A stretch of 64,000 nucleotides of DNA from CAVVIH01 sp963748295 (GTDB taxonomy: Bacteria; Acidobacteriota; Vicinamibacteria; Vicinamibacterales; 2-12-FULL-66-21): NCBI GenBank assembly GCA_963748295.1, contig CAVVIH010000006.1:620001-684000 (forward strand), written 5' to 3'. This document shows positions 9,535 to 18,297 of the stretch, one piece after another. The translations under genes and the position numbers were made by a program. The notes beneath the pieces were generated by a model. That model searched no databases and was not told the origin of the DNA. It worked only from the letters and a program-made list of their open reading frames with translations. Position 1 is the first letter of the stretch. Each line of letters starts with the position of its first letter.

Positions 9535-10296
9535 ATGGACGCGACACCAGCAAGAGCGCACATCGTCGTCGACGATCTCCGCATCGGCTGGGGTAACCGG
9601 GTGTTGATGGAGCACGTCACGTTCAGCATCGAGCGCGGGACGACATTCGCGATACTGGGCGGCTCGGGGTGCGGCAAGAGCACGCTGCTGCGTCACCTGA
9701 TCGGCCTGGAACGTCCCCAGGGCGGACGGATCGATATCGACGGCGTGGGCGAGCCGCATCGCTACGAGGGAGTGCCACCCTTCGGCGTGATGTTCCAGTC
9801 CGGAGCGCTGTTCAGCTCGATGACCCTGACGGAGAATCTTGCGCTTCCTCTCATGAAGTGGACATCACTCCGCGGAGCCATCGTCAGGGATCTCGTGCAG
9901 TCGAAACTGGACCTCGTCGGCCTTGGCCCGTTCGCCGAACATCTTCCCGCCGAGATCTCGGGTGGCATGAAGAAGCGCGCCGGCATTGCGCGCGCGCTGA
10001 TGCTGGAGCCCGAGCTGCTTTTCTTCGACGAGCCATCGGCCGGCCTCGATCCGATCACGGCGGTCGAACTGGATCAGCTGATCGCGATGCTCAGCCGCGA
10101 TCTCGGAATCACCGTCGTCATCGTCACCCATGAGCTCCCGAGCATTTTCCTGATCGTCAAGACCTGCATCGTGCTGGAGAAGACCGCCAGGGGAATCGTC
10201 GCATCCGGCGACCCGCGCCGGCTGCGCGACGAATCCACGATCCCGTTCGTGCACAACTTCTTTGCCCGCTCGTCGCCCAGCGGGCCCGAACTGTAA
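9535..10296 (+). CDS. MlaF-type ABC transporter ATPase
   Basis: The 253-residue ATPase has an intact Walker A (GGSGCGKST), an MlaF-type signature (SGGMKKRAGIARAL), a Walker B (LLFFDEPSAGLDP) and an H-loop (VTHEL). The SGGMKKR variant is characteristic of the Mla/Ttg2/MCE importer class rather than of ordinary exporters. The start at ATG 9535 lies one base after the permease stop. It energises the inner-membrane complex with the STAS-MlaE permease and the MCE protein downstream. Confidence 0.93.
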   Translation: MDATPARAHIVVDDLRIGWGNRVLMEHVTFSIERGTTFAILGGSGCGKSTLLRHLIGLERPQGGRIDIDGVGEPHRYEGVPPFGVMFQSGALFSSMTLTENLALPLMKWTSLRGAIVRDLVQSKLDLVGLGPFAEHLPAEISGGMKKRAGIARALMLEPELLFFDEPSAGLDPITAVELDQLIAMLSRDLGITVVIVTHELPSIFLIVKTCIVLEKTARGIVASGDPRRLRDESTIPFVHNFFARSSPSGPEL

Positions 10297-10308
10297 GGAG
10301 CGTGACCC

Positions 10309-11277
10309 ATGGCCGTGGACAAGAGCTACGCACGACTTGGATTCTTCGTAGTCGTCACCCTCACTGTCGTCCTCGCGACAGCGGTGCTCTTCATCCAACG
10401 GTGGCGGAGCCGGCCGTTGCTGGAAGTTGTCACCTACACCACCGAGAACGTCAGCGGGCTCGACGCGTCGAGCCCGGTTCGCTTCAGAGGGGTGACGGTC
10501 GGTCGCGTCTCGAACGTGAGTCTGCAACAGAGCGAGAGCGGGAGCATCATCGAGATCGATTTCGAGGTGTTCCTCGATCGGATCCGGACGCTTGGCGGCA
10601 ACGTGAAGCGGGTGCAGCAACTGGCCGAACTCGGGTTGTTCGGCGACCTCCGCGCCCAGGTGATCAGCAACCCGGTGACGGGGGAAGCGTACCTTCTGCT
10701 CGACATCCCAAAGGATCCTCCACCACCGATGGAGCTGCGTTTCACGCCCGATAAGCCGTATGTGCCGGTGATGCCGTCGCCGTTCGACAGAGTCCGGGAT
10801 CGCCTGCCCCTGGTGATCGATCAGGCAGAAGTCATGCTGCAGACCTTTGTCGAGATCATCAACAGGATTCCGCAAAGCCTCGATAAGAGCGACCGATTCT
10901 TCACGAGCGTCGAGCGGCTCATCCAGGACAGCGACCTGCCGGCGCTGAGCGCCGAATCGCGGAAATTCTTCACCCTGACGACGTCGCAGATCGGACAGTT
11001 CTCGGCCGACCTCGAAAAGGTCATCGGCGCTGGCGGAACGCTGGAACAACTCATCGAAGAGGCGCGGGCGACGGTCAAGGCCGCCGATCTGCCCGCCACC
11101 GCGGAAGCTACTCGAAACGCTTCGAATCAGGCGACGCTGGCCGCCGACGATTTCAGACGATCGCTGCCCGCGATTCGAGAATCGCTCGAGCAGCTGCGCG
11201 ACCTCGCGAAGATGATGGAAGAGCAGCCGGAGTCGTTTGTCTACGGTCCGCGTCAACCGAAAGGCAAACCTCGATGA
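10309..11277 (+). CDS. MCE-domain (MlaD-like) periplasmic lipid-binding protein
   Basis: The 322-residue protein has one N-terminal membrane anchor (LGFFVVVTLTVVLATAVLFI). A single MCE domain follows (about residues 38-120), with the typical VSGLDASSPVRFRGVTVGRV segment. The long C-terminal part is mostly helical and polar, which suits the elongated helical bundle of MCE hexamers. It should form a ring above the MlaE permease and carry lipid through the periplasm. A GGAG ribosome site lies just upstream. The stop overlaps the start of the lipoprotein gene by four bases (ATGA). Confidence 0.92.
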   Translation: MAVDKSYARLGFFVVVTLTVVLATAVLFIQRWRSRPLLEVVTYTTENVSGLDASSPVRFRGVTVGRVSNVSLQQSESGSIIEIDFEVFLDRIRTLGGNVKRVQQLAELGLFGDLRAQVISNPVTGEAYLLLDIPKDPPPPMELRFTPDKPYVPVMPSPFDRVRDRLPLVIDQAEVMLQTFVEIINRIPQSLDKSDRFFTSVERLIQDSDLPALSAESRKFFTLTTSQIGQFSADLEKVIGAGGTLEQLIEEARATVKAADLPATAEATRNASNQATLAADDFRRSLPAIRESLEQLRDLAKMMEEQPESFVYGPRQPKGKPR

Positions 11278-11865
11278 CACGCCGGTCCTGGATCGCGGCG
11301 TGCGCCATCGCGATCGTCGCCTCGACGAGCGTTGCCGGCTGCCAGCTGAAGCGGCCCGACGACCGTCCCGGGCCGCATGATCGAGCCGCAACTGACTGGC
11401 GAACCGGCGCCGCAGGAAACCGGCGCACCCGCGATCGAGCTGCGTTTGCTCGAGACGCAGGCCCGCGCACACATCGGAAGGCGGTTGCTGCACCACCTGC
11501 CCAGCGGCGAGTTGATCGAGGATCCGGTGTGGCGATGGTCGTCGGCGCCGTACCGGTATCTGGATACGGCGTTGCGACTCGAATTCGCGGCGAACAGGGG
11601 GTTTCGGCTCGTCGATTCCGCCGCCGCTCCACTGGTGGCGGTGACGCTCGTCGCCTGGCAGATCGAAGGGGAAGACAACACGCGGCTGCTCGCGGCCATC
11701 GAGGTGCAGTACACCGGAGCCGACCGCGTGGTCCGCGTGCACCTTGTGCAGGATAGCGAGCCGGTCTCTGGCGAATTGCCTGGCGATCTGTCCGTGGCAG
11801 CCGGCCGTCTCCTTGGCCGGCTGGCGTCTGAAGCGTCGAAACGCGTCCGGCTCGGCAGTAGCTGA
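11274..11865 (+). pseudogene. ABC-type transport auxiliary lipoprotein (PqiC/MCE-associated), split by a +1 frameshift
   Basis: The first reading frame encodes a lipoprotein signal ending in VAGC, a lipobox, at about residues 19-23. The protein continues in the next frame from about 11355-11366 with PGRMIEPQLTGEPAP and runs to 11865. A single extra base between those positions accounts for the switch. The repaired protein would be about 196 residues. The layout (LLETQARAHIGRRLLH, then YRYLDTALRLEF) resembles the auxiliary lipoproteins that sit beside MCE transporters, on the outer-membrane side of the lipid path. It overlaps the MCE gene by four bases, so it is translationally coupled. The signal and family pattern are intact, which favours a sequence error. 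Confidence 0.75.
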
Positions 11866-12076
11866 CGCCGTGAGCCCGGGATGTTGGAGGACCTCCGTCA
11901 TACCGTGGAGGGGTTGACCCGCCTCCATCGAATCTCCTGAGACAAACCGCGGCGGCAACGGGCCCTGCGAGCCGGCACATCATTTGCTGCCCCGCGGGGG
12001 CGACAGCAGCGCTTTCGTTGACATTTTTCAAAGAATTTTTCGCTGCCGGCTCGGACTCCCAAGGGGGGCATGCAGA

Positions 12077-12778
12077 GTGAAGCGAGTCGAGCACACGGCT
12101 CCGGCACGTCACGGTCCGTACCCCCGATGGGTATGGTTGCTGGTTGAACGAACAGCCTGGACGTTCGGACTCGCCGCCCTCGCGATCTGGAGCGTGGTCA
12201 ACCTGGCCGGCATTGCTGGCGGCCGCGAAGATCTGGCGCGCTTCGAGGCCCTTCGCGCGGCGGGTGTGCAGCAGGGCCGGGCACTCCCGGCGGCACCGGC
12301 GCCGGATCTGAGCGAGTGGGATGTCGAGCGCGTCCGGGCGTGGCGCGCCGTGTTGACGGAACCGGCTCCGGCGCCGCTGGCCATCCTGCGCATCCCGAGA
12401 ATCCGTCTGGAAGTGGCAGTGTTGCCGGGCACCGACGACTTCGTGCTCAACCGCGCGGTCGGTCACATCGCCGATACGGCACTGCCCGGCGCCGATGGCA
12501 ACTCGGGGATCGCGGGCCACCGGGATGGGTTTTTTCGCGGGCTCAAGGACATCGGTCCCGGTGACGCGATCGAACTGGAAACGCTTCGCGGGCGGCAAAC
12601 GTACCGCGTCGAACGAATCTGGGTAGTCGACCCGGAGGACGTCTCGGTGCTCGACAGGACGTCCACGCGATCGCTGACTCTAGTCACGTGTTATCCGTTT
12701 TTCCACATCGGCCCGGCGCCGCAACGTTACATCGTCCGTGCGGTGTCTGCCGACAGTGCTAGTTCGGGGTCCCGTTAA
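12077..12778 (+). CDS. Class D-like sortase (transpeptidase)
   Basis: The 233-residue protein has one N-terminal membrane helix (about residues 22-44) and a sortase domain. His148 (GIAGHRDGFF), Cys205 (TLVTCYPFF) and Arg217 (PQRYIV) match the catalytic triad of sortases. The family cleaves a C-terminal LPxTA/G-type signal and joins the protein to an amino group, normally of peptidoglycan. The GTG at 12077 was chosen because an AAGGGGGG site precedes it and because the upstream in-frame residues are not domain-like. The next gene ends in an LPKTA signal, so enzyme and substrate appear to be adjacent. The 210 bases upstream (11866-12076) show no other gene. Confidence 0.88.
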   Translation: MKRVEHTAPARHGPYPRWVWLLVERTAWTFGLAALAIWSVVNLAGIAGGREDLARFEALRAAGVQQGRALPAAPAPDLSEWDVERVRAWRAVLTEPAPAPLAILRIPRIRLEVAVLPGTDDFVLNRAVGHIADTALPGADGNSGIAGHRDGFFRGLKDIGPGDAIELETLRGRQTYRVERIWVVDPEDVSVLDRTSTRSLTLVTCYPFFHIGPAPQRYIVRAVSADSASSGSR

Positions 12779-12894
12779 GTCCTCGAGGGAGTGCGACGGA
12801 CCCTGGGTTGTCCCGCGTTGAATCGACAATGCGCGCCCGATCGTCCAGGCGCTACGCGCGCGGGTGTTGCGGACGAAGCCGAAGAGGAGGTTGT

Positions 12895-13704
12895 ATGAAG
12901 GGACCCATGACGCGAGTGCTGTCGGCGGCGGCGCTCGTCGCTTTGACCGCGACGATGGCGTTCGCCCAGGCCACGACGGCGGCTCAGACGAGCACGCCGG
13001 GAACGCCGACAGAGAAGACGCAGACGGTGAGCGGGACGGTCGTGCAAGTGGACGGCAATACTCTGGCGGTCAAGATGTCCAACGGAGCCATCCGGATGTT
13101 CACGCCGCCTCCGGATCGAAAATTCGTCGTCGACGGCAAGGAGCTGACGCTCGCCGAACTGCAGCCGGGAACTACCCTGAAGGCAACGGTGAAGGAGATC
13201 ACCACGCCGGTGGTCGACCGGACAGTTCAAACACTGGCCGGAAGAGTCTGGTACGCGTCCGGCCCCACCGTGATCCTCACGTTGGAGAACGGGCAGAACC
13301 GCATGTATACGATTCCGGCGAACTCTCCGATCAGGTTCAAAGATTCAAACGGTCAGGAGATGACGGTGTTCGATCTCCGGAAGGGGATGAACGTCACGGC
13401 GACGAAGGTCATCGAGGCGCCGCGCACGGAGCTCGTGACTACGGTCGCTGTGACCGGAACCGGACCACGCGCCGCGGGCGCTGCCGCGCCGACCTCTGGC
13501 GCGGCGCCAGCACCGGCGCCGGCGGCGGCGAAACCGGCGCCGGGGGCGTCGAGCCCCGCCCCGGCGATTGCACCGGCGGCCGGCGAAACGCCGAAAAAGC
13601 TGCCCAAGACGGCCAGCCCTCTGCCGATGATTGGCCTCACAGGTCTGGTGTTGCTCGTGGTTGGGTTGAGTCTCACCACCTTACGCCGGCGTACGACCCT
13701 GTAG
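12895..13704 (+). CDS. Secreted protein with C-terminal LPKTA sorting signal, probable sortase substrate
   Basis: The 269-residue protein begins with a signal peptide ending AFAQA. Two similar beta modules follow (about residues 40-100 and 105-170), each of the type VSGTVVQVDGNTLAVKM. An alanine- and proline-rich low-complexity linker comes next (about 185-232). The C-terminus is a complete cell-wall sorting signal: LPKTA at 236-240, a hydrophobic helix, and the basic tail TLRRR. The ribosome site GAGGAGG precedes the ATG. Its place directly after the sortase gene (116 bases) suggests that the two work together. The role of the modules is unknown; a surface-exposed structural or binding protein is the simplest reading. 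Confidence 0.85.
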   Translation: MKGPMTRVLSAAALVALTATMAFAQATTAAQTSTPGTPTEKTQTVSGTVVQVDGNTLAVKMSNGAIRMFTPPPDRKFVVDGKELTLAELQPGTTLKATVKEITTPVVDRTVQTLAGRVWYASGPTVILTLENGQNRMYTIPANSPIRFKDSNGQEMTVFDLRKGMNVTATKVIEAPRTELVTTVAVTGTGPRAAGAAAPTSGAAPAPAPAAAKPAPGASSPAPAIAPAAGETPKKLPKTASPLPMIGLTGLVLLVVGLSLTTLRRRTTL

Positions 13705-13764
13705 TCTGCTCACACATCGGGCTGCACCCTTCATCTGAAGGGTGCAGACCCGCAGTAGGCGCAC

Positions 13765-14370
13765 ATGCCCAAGTACACGCGCGAGTTCGTGACGAGTACG
13801 CTCGTCGGTGGCGTATTCGTCGTGGTGCCTGTGTACCTGGCGGTTCTGCTGCTCCTCAAAGGCATGAAGTCGGCGGCCGGGCTGGTACGGCCGGTCGCCG
13901 CGCTGGTGCCTGACTGGCTGCCGGCCGAAAACCTCCTGTCCCTGTTGCTGGTGCTGCTGCTCTGCTTCTTAGTCGGTGCAGCCGTGCGCACGCGACGTGG
14001 ACGAGCGGTTCGAGAGCGCATGGAGGTGGTGTTCTTCGAACGGCTGCCAGGTTACGGGCTGCTGCGCAGCCTCACCCAGCGTGTGGCAGGCGAAGGCGAA
14101 GAGAGCACCTGGAAGCCGGTCCTCGCGGAGATCGAGGACGCACTGGCGCCCGCGTTCATCATCGAGGAACACGACGACGGACGGTTCACCGTGTTCGTCC
14201 CGTCGATTCCGACGCCGCTCGCGGGAGCGGTCTATGTCCTCGACCGGGAGCGCGTGCACCTTCTCGATGTTCCTTTTACCCAGGCCATCAGATCGGTCTC
14301 ACGCTGGGGATCGGGCACGAAAGACCTCGTGGCGGCGATGCGCAGCTCCGGCGCCCGCAGCGGTGGATAG
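13765..14370 (+). CDS. DUF502 family membrane protein
   Basis: The 201-residue protein has two N-terminal membrane helices (about residues 12-33 and 55-75). A soluble domain follows, with PGYGLLRSLTQRV and a VFVPSIPTPLAGAVYVL segment. This combination is typical of DUF502 proteins, whose function is not established. It lies 60 bases after the LPKTA protein and 13 bases before the SYLF protein on the same strand, so these genes may be one transcription unit. The frame is intact. Confidence 0.8.
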   Translation: MPKYTREFVTSTLVGGVFVVVPVYLAVLLLLKGMKSAAGLVRPVAALVPDWLPAENLLSLLLVLLLCFLVGAAVRTRRGRAVRERMEVVFFERLPGYGLLRSLTQRVAGEGEESTWKPVLAEIEDALAPAFIIEEHDDGRFTVFVPSIPTPLAGAVYVLDRERVHLLDVPFTQAIRSVSRWGSGTKDLVAAMRSSGARSGG

Positions 14371-14383
14371 CAAGGAGGACCAA

Positions 14384-14950
14384 ATGAAAGTGACCTGTTT
14401 TGCAGGCGCAGTCGTCGCGCTCGCCGCTCTCGCACTCGGGACTGCCGCACCTCTGGCGCAGGAAAAGGGAAAGACCGCGGCGGCCGAACTGACAAGCGAG
14501 TCGAAGACCGCACTACAGACGTTGTACGCGACAGTGCCGCTCGCCAAGGAAATCGGGCCGAAGGCGGCGGCGATCCTGGTGTTTCCCGAGGTGACCAAGG
14601 CCGGCCTTGGAATCGGTGGTCAATACGGAGAGGGCGCATTGCTGAGGAAAGGGACCGCGTCCGCCTACTACAAGACCACCGGCGCCTCTTTCGGGCTCCA
14701 GGCCGGCGCACAAAAATACGGCTACGCGATGTTTTTCATGAACGCGAAGGCGCTCGAACAGCTCAACAAGGCGAACGGGTTCGAAGTCGGCGTCGGACCC
14801 AGCGTCGTTCTGGTAGACGAGGGAATGGCGAAGACCACGACGACCACGACACTGAAGGACGACATCTATGCCTTCGTGTTCGGTCAGAAGGGTCTGATGG
14901 CGGGCCTCGGCATTCAGGGCAACAAGATCACCCAGATCACCCCGAAGTAG
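14384..14950 (+). CDS. Exported SYLF/YSC84-domain lipid-binding protein
   Basis: The 188-residue protein has a signal peptide (ALAALALGTAAPLA). A SYLF domain follows, with AAAILVFPEVTKAGLGIGGQYGEG, a YYKTTGASFGLQAG segment and a FEVGVGP strand. SYLF domains bind phosphoinositides in eukaryotes; bacterial exported members are thought to be lipid-binding envelope proteins. A strong AAGGAGG ribosome site precedes the ATG. The gene is 13 bases after the DUF502 gene. A lipid-related role would fit the Mla-type operon about 3 kb upstream, but this is inference. Confidence 0.85.
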   Translation: MKVTCFAGAVVALAALALGTAAPLAQEKGKTAAAELTSESKTALQTLYATVPLAKEIGPKAAAILVFPEVTKAGLGIGGQYGEGALLRKGTASAYYKTTGASFGLQAGAQKYGYAMFFMNAKALEQLNKANGFEVGVGPSVVLVDEGMAKTTTTTTLKDDIYAFVFGQKGLMAGLGIQGNKITQITPK

Positions 14951-14972
14951 ACAGGCAGGCGGGAGCTCGCTG

Positions 14973-16841
14973 ATGCGTGGCCTTGCAGCATGGACCCCAC
15001 AAGTCGTGAAAGCGGCTGTGGGCGTCGCGGTGTTCGTGACGTTCGTCGCAATGCAGGAAACGCAGCCACGCTTCGGCGGGGCGTACTCGACGCTCGACGC
15101 GCGCCGGCAGCATCTGGTCGACGACTGGGTGGCCCGATTCGCGGAAGCGACTGGAAAGAAAATCGAGCCGGCCGCCTTCTACGACGGCATCGTCAGGCTG
15201 TCGACGAAAACGACTTTCGAGGCCATCACGCATGCCCTGATGACGACGGCTCTGACCGACGCATCGGGCAGCCAGCTGGGTGATGCGCTGGCGCTGATCG
15301 AACACGCTGACGGGGTAAGAGGCAAGGTCCTCGGCGCCGCGGGCGACCGCCAGTTCCGCATGTACGTGCGGTTGACCGACGGCGCGGTGGATACGCTCGC
15401 GCGATCCAAGCAGTTCAAGCGCCGCGCAGACAACACGGTCTTTCACAAGGGTTATCCCATCAACTTTCGCGGCCAGGGCGGACCGCCGTCGATCCAGGTT
15501 TCCGTCGCCCTCGACCGCCGCCGTGCGGACGTCGACGTGGATTACCGCGCGTCCAGTTTTCCCGTGGCGATGTTCAACGGACATCTCTCTGCTTCGAATT
15601 CGGACGTCAGAGCCGGCAACAATTACGACCGACATACGGCCACCTGGACTGGACTTCAAAACTGGTGGCGCAGCTTCTTCGGGGTCAACCTGCCGAAAGA
15701 CGAGGACGTGCAGGCGAGTGATGCGAACGACTCCGGCACGCCGCGACTCGGCAACAAGGCCGTCGAGCTGATGACGGAAGACTTCCTCAAGGCCTGGCTG
15801 CTCGAAGGCGACATCAAGGCGGCCCTCGGCTACATCTCGCCGCGGGCGTTAGCCTGTCTGGCAGAGGACAGCGACGAGCCGTCGACGTTCGACCGCGGCA
15901 TGGCGCCGTTTGTTCTGGCGCACCGTCTCAAGGCTGCTCACGACGCAGTGGGACATCACAACTCGCTCGACGGCCTGACCGTGGGCGTCCGTCTTACCAC
16001 TCCTGGCCTCAGACCCGTCAACCAGCCACACCATGCGCGATTCGTCATCTACCAGGTTCCCGACGATGTCGCTGCCACGTTCGAATGCGAGAACCAGACC
16101 TCGCCGGGCGGACCGCAGCGCGCCTCGCGACAGTATGGGAACTACGCCGGCGCCACGTTCTACGTCAAGGGTCCGCAGTCGCCGACATCGGTGGCGTTGC
16201 TGTGGGGACGCGACGGCGGGTACTGGCGAATCGTCTCGTGGCAGTCGGAGCCCGAAGGCCACGACGACAGCATGCCCGATGCCGCCCCACCGGCTGTTGA
16301 TGCGCCGTCGAGAATCGCAGCGGACGCGAGCTTCGTGCAGGCGGCACACGGCTTCCTCGACAGCTGGCTCGTTCGCAAGGACTACGATGCCGCATTCAGC
16401 TACCTCTCTCCGAAGGCGTACGCCTGTTACGACCTCGTCCGGCCGCCCGATCAACCAGCCGCGACGTCGCTGGAAGACGCCGGCAGGAAAATCCGCGCCG
16501 CATTGGAGCGATCGGGGTCCGAGATCGGCCAGGTCGGCAGCCTCGACGACGTGATACTTGCCTCCGAACCGGTTCATCCCGCGGTACGCGTGATGGAACA
16601 TCGCTATTCGCGCACGTTCACACTGGCGAGCGTGCCGAATGCCCTGGCTGATGCGGCCGACTGTGCGGCCCGTTCCCGAAACGAGCAGTTCACCGGTCAG
16701 GAGCCGCTCGAGTACGGGAGAGGGTTCGGCCTCAGCATGCGGATGCGCACGCGAGCTGGCGATCCGCCCGTGTTGCGCATGCTGTGGGCCAGGGAGAACG
16801 GCGCCTGGCGAATCACGGCCTACGACGTCGAGATACCCTGA
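14973..16841 (+). CDS. Exported protein of unknown function with an internal duplication
   Basis: The 622-residue protein has a short N-terminal hydrophobic segment (VVKAAVGVAVFVTFVAM). It is not a recognised family. Two copies of a domain of about 150 residues are visible in the second half. One starts FLKAWLLEGDIKAALGYISPRA near residue 270 and the other FLDSWLVRKDYDAAFSYLSPKA near residue 460. Each ends with a WR-type segment (GGYWRIVSW and NGAWRITAYD). The helix-then-sheet order and length are reminiscent of NTF2/SnoaL-like folds, but this is only a guess. The gene follows the SYLF gene by 22 bases. Confidence 0.6.
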   Translation: MRGLAAWTPQVVKAAVGVAVFVTFVAMQETQPRFGGAYSTLDARRQHLVDDWVARFAEATGKKIEPAAFYDGIVRLSTKTTFEAITHALMTTALTDASGSQLGDALALIEHADGVRGKVLGAAGDRQFRMYVRLTDGAVDTLARSKQFKRRADNTVFHKGYPINFRGQGGPPSIQVSVALDRRRADVDVDYRASSFPVAMFNGHLSASNSDVRAGNNYDRHTATWTGLQNWWRSFFGVNLPKDEDVQASDANDSGTPRLGNKAVELMTEDFLKAWLLEGDIKAALGYISPRALACLAEDSDEPSTFDRGMAPFVLAHRLKAAHDAVGHHNSLDGLTVGVRLTTPGLRPVNQPHHARFVIYQVPDDVAATFECENQTSPGGPQRASRQYGNYAGATFYVKGPQSPTSVALLWGRDGGYWRIVSWQSEPEGHDDSMPDAAPPAVDAPSRIAADASFVQAAHGFLDSWLVRKDYDAAFSYLSPKAYACYDLVRPPDQPAATSLEDAGRKIRAALERSGSEIGQVGSLDDVILASEPVHPAVRVMEHRYSRTFTLASVPNALADAADCAARSRNEQFTGQEPLEYGRGFGLSMRMRTRAGDPPVLRMLWARENGAWRITAYDVEIP

Positions 16842-16868
16842 CCGATCCCATCGCCTGCCCCACCCCAA

Positions 16869-16899
16869 TTGACGCCATTAACTTTGTATCGTAAAGTTA
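16869..16899 (+). promoter_or_regulatory. Promoter with overlapping inverted repeat, upstream of the LACTB-like gene
   Basis: TTGACG (16869-16874) and TAAAGT (16892-16897) are separated by 17 bases and form a good sigma-70 type promoter. A perfect 7-base inverted repeat (taacttt and aaagtta, 16879-16899, loop 7) covers the spacer and the -10 element. A protein bound there would block polymerase, so it looks like a repressor operator. The predicted transcript starts near 16904 and leads into the GTG at 16927. Confidence 0.55.
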
Positions 16900-16926
16900 G
16901 ACCTGCGGCGGAGGTCGTGAGGAGAC

Positions 16927-18135
16927 GTGTCGAGGAGTCGAATCGAAATCGTCGTCGTGCTGATCGTGATCGCCGTCGGTGGGCTGGTTGCGGCAATCCT
17001 GGGACTCTTCGCCTACATGAGTCTGACCGCGACGCCCCTGCATCCGGACGCGCAGAAAGTATCGTCCGTGACGCGTGCCGACCCGTCGTCGAAGTGGACC
17101 GGCGCGGTCGAACAGGCGCGGCAGCTCGCGCGCGCGGGTCTCACCGACCAGAACCTGCCGGGCCTCTCGGTAACGGTCGGCGTCAGAGGCGAAATCGTGT
17201 GGGCCGAAGCCTTTGGCTGGGCGGATCTCTACAACCACGTACCCGTTGCGCCTGAAACGCGGTTCCGGATCGGAGCAGTGTCCAAGGCGCTCACCTCGAC
17301 CGCCGTCGGACTGCTGCTCGAGAAAAACAAGCTGAATCTCGACGCCGAGATCCAGACCTACGTCCGTGACTACCCCAAGAAACAATGGCCGGTGACCGTG
17401 CGCCAGTTGATGGGACACCTGGGCGGTCTCAGGGACGATGGCGGTGACGAGGCGTCCCTGACGCCCTGCGGGCGGACGCTCGACGGCTTGCGTCTCTTTG
17501 CGGACGACTCGCTGCTGTTCGAGCCGGGGACCCAATACCGCGCGTCGAGCTACAGCTGGATCCTTGTGAGCGCGGCGGTCGAAGAGGCCGCCGACGAGCG
17601 TTTCTTCACGTTCATGCGCACGCAGATCTTCGAGCCGCTCGGCATGTCGGACACGAGACCGGATTCGGCGACGGAATTGATCTCGAACCGGACGACCTTT
17701 TATTTCCCGAGGTTTTCGGCAGATACGCGTTACGGGCCGGAGCTGACGCGCGACGGTGACCATTCCTGCTACGCCGGCGGCGGCGCGTTCCTGTCCACGC
17801 CGTCGGACCTGGTCCGCTTCGGCATGGCAGTCAGCGGCGGCAAGCTGCTGCAGCCCGCGACCCTCAAACTGCTCCAGACATCACAGCGACTGCCCTCGGG
17901 CGAAGAGACCGGCTACGGTCTGGGCTGGACGCTGGAGACTGTTCCGCTGGCGGGTCAGCCAACGCTGATGGCGGGCCATGGAACCAAGGGGGATTTCATT
18001 GGCGGCACCGCAAACCTCATGACGTTTCCGGATCGCGGCATCGTCGTGGCGGTGACGACGAACATCTCGTTCGCCGACACGAAGTCGATTGCGCTTAAGA
18101 TCGCGGAGGCCTTCGCACAGCAGAAAAATCCGTGA
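16927..18135 (+). CDS. LACTB/beta-lactamase-like exported protein lacking the SxxK serine
   Basis: The 402-residue protein has an N-terminal membrane helix (residues about 5-32). A beta-lactamase/PBP-like domain follows, with QNLPGLSVTVGVRGEIVWAEAFGWAD, LLEKNKLNLDAEI and GYGLGWTLE. At the nucleophile position the family motif RIGSVSK reads RIGAVSK, so residue 117 is alanine (GCA) in place of the catalytic serine. Lys120 of the SxxK motif remains. The expected HGG-like motif is also altered (AGHGTKGDF). It may be a catalytically dead scaffold or binding protein, or the alanine may reflect a base error, since a one-base change would restore serine. GTG is the start, with GAGGAG just ahead. Confidence 0.82.
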   Translation: MSRSRIEIVVVLIVIAVGGLVAAILGLFAYMSLTATPLHPDAQKVSSVTRADPSSKWTGAVEQARQLARAGLTDQNLPGLSVTVGVRGEIVWAEAFGWADLYNHVPVAPETRFRIGAVSKALTSTAVGLLLEKNKLNLDAEIQTYVRDYPKKQWPVTVRQLMGHLGGLRDDGGDEASLTPCGRTLDGLRLFADDSLLFEPGTQYRASSYSWILVSAAVEEAADERFFTFMRTQIFEPLGMSDTRPDSATELISNRTTFYFPRFSADTRYGPELTRDGDHSCYAGGGAFLSTPSDLVRFGMAVSGGKLLQPATLKLLQTSQRLPSGEETGYGLGWTLETVPLAGQPTLMAGHGTKGDFIGGTANLMTFPDRGIVVAVTTNISFADTKSIALKIAEAFAQQKNP

Positions 18136-18297
18136 AGGCAAGTAGCGGTTGTGATCGTGACGGATGGGCAGCCGGTCGGCATCATGATGCCGCTCCAGCC
18201 GCCGTCGCGGTGATGCCAACGCTTCCGGGCCGCGCAATTCCTGGTGCGGCTTGCGTGGATTGTCGCAAAGGCCCCGATCATCGATTACCCTTTCGGC

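Noticed and set aside
9865..11958. A 697-residue open frame on the minus strand across the Mla-like operon
   Set aside because: It is antisense to three well-supported genes and its product is Arg- and Asp-rich with no domain, as expected for high-GC shadow frames.
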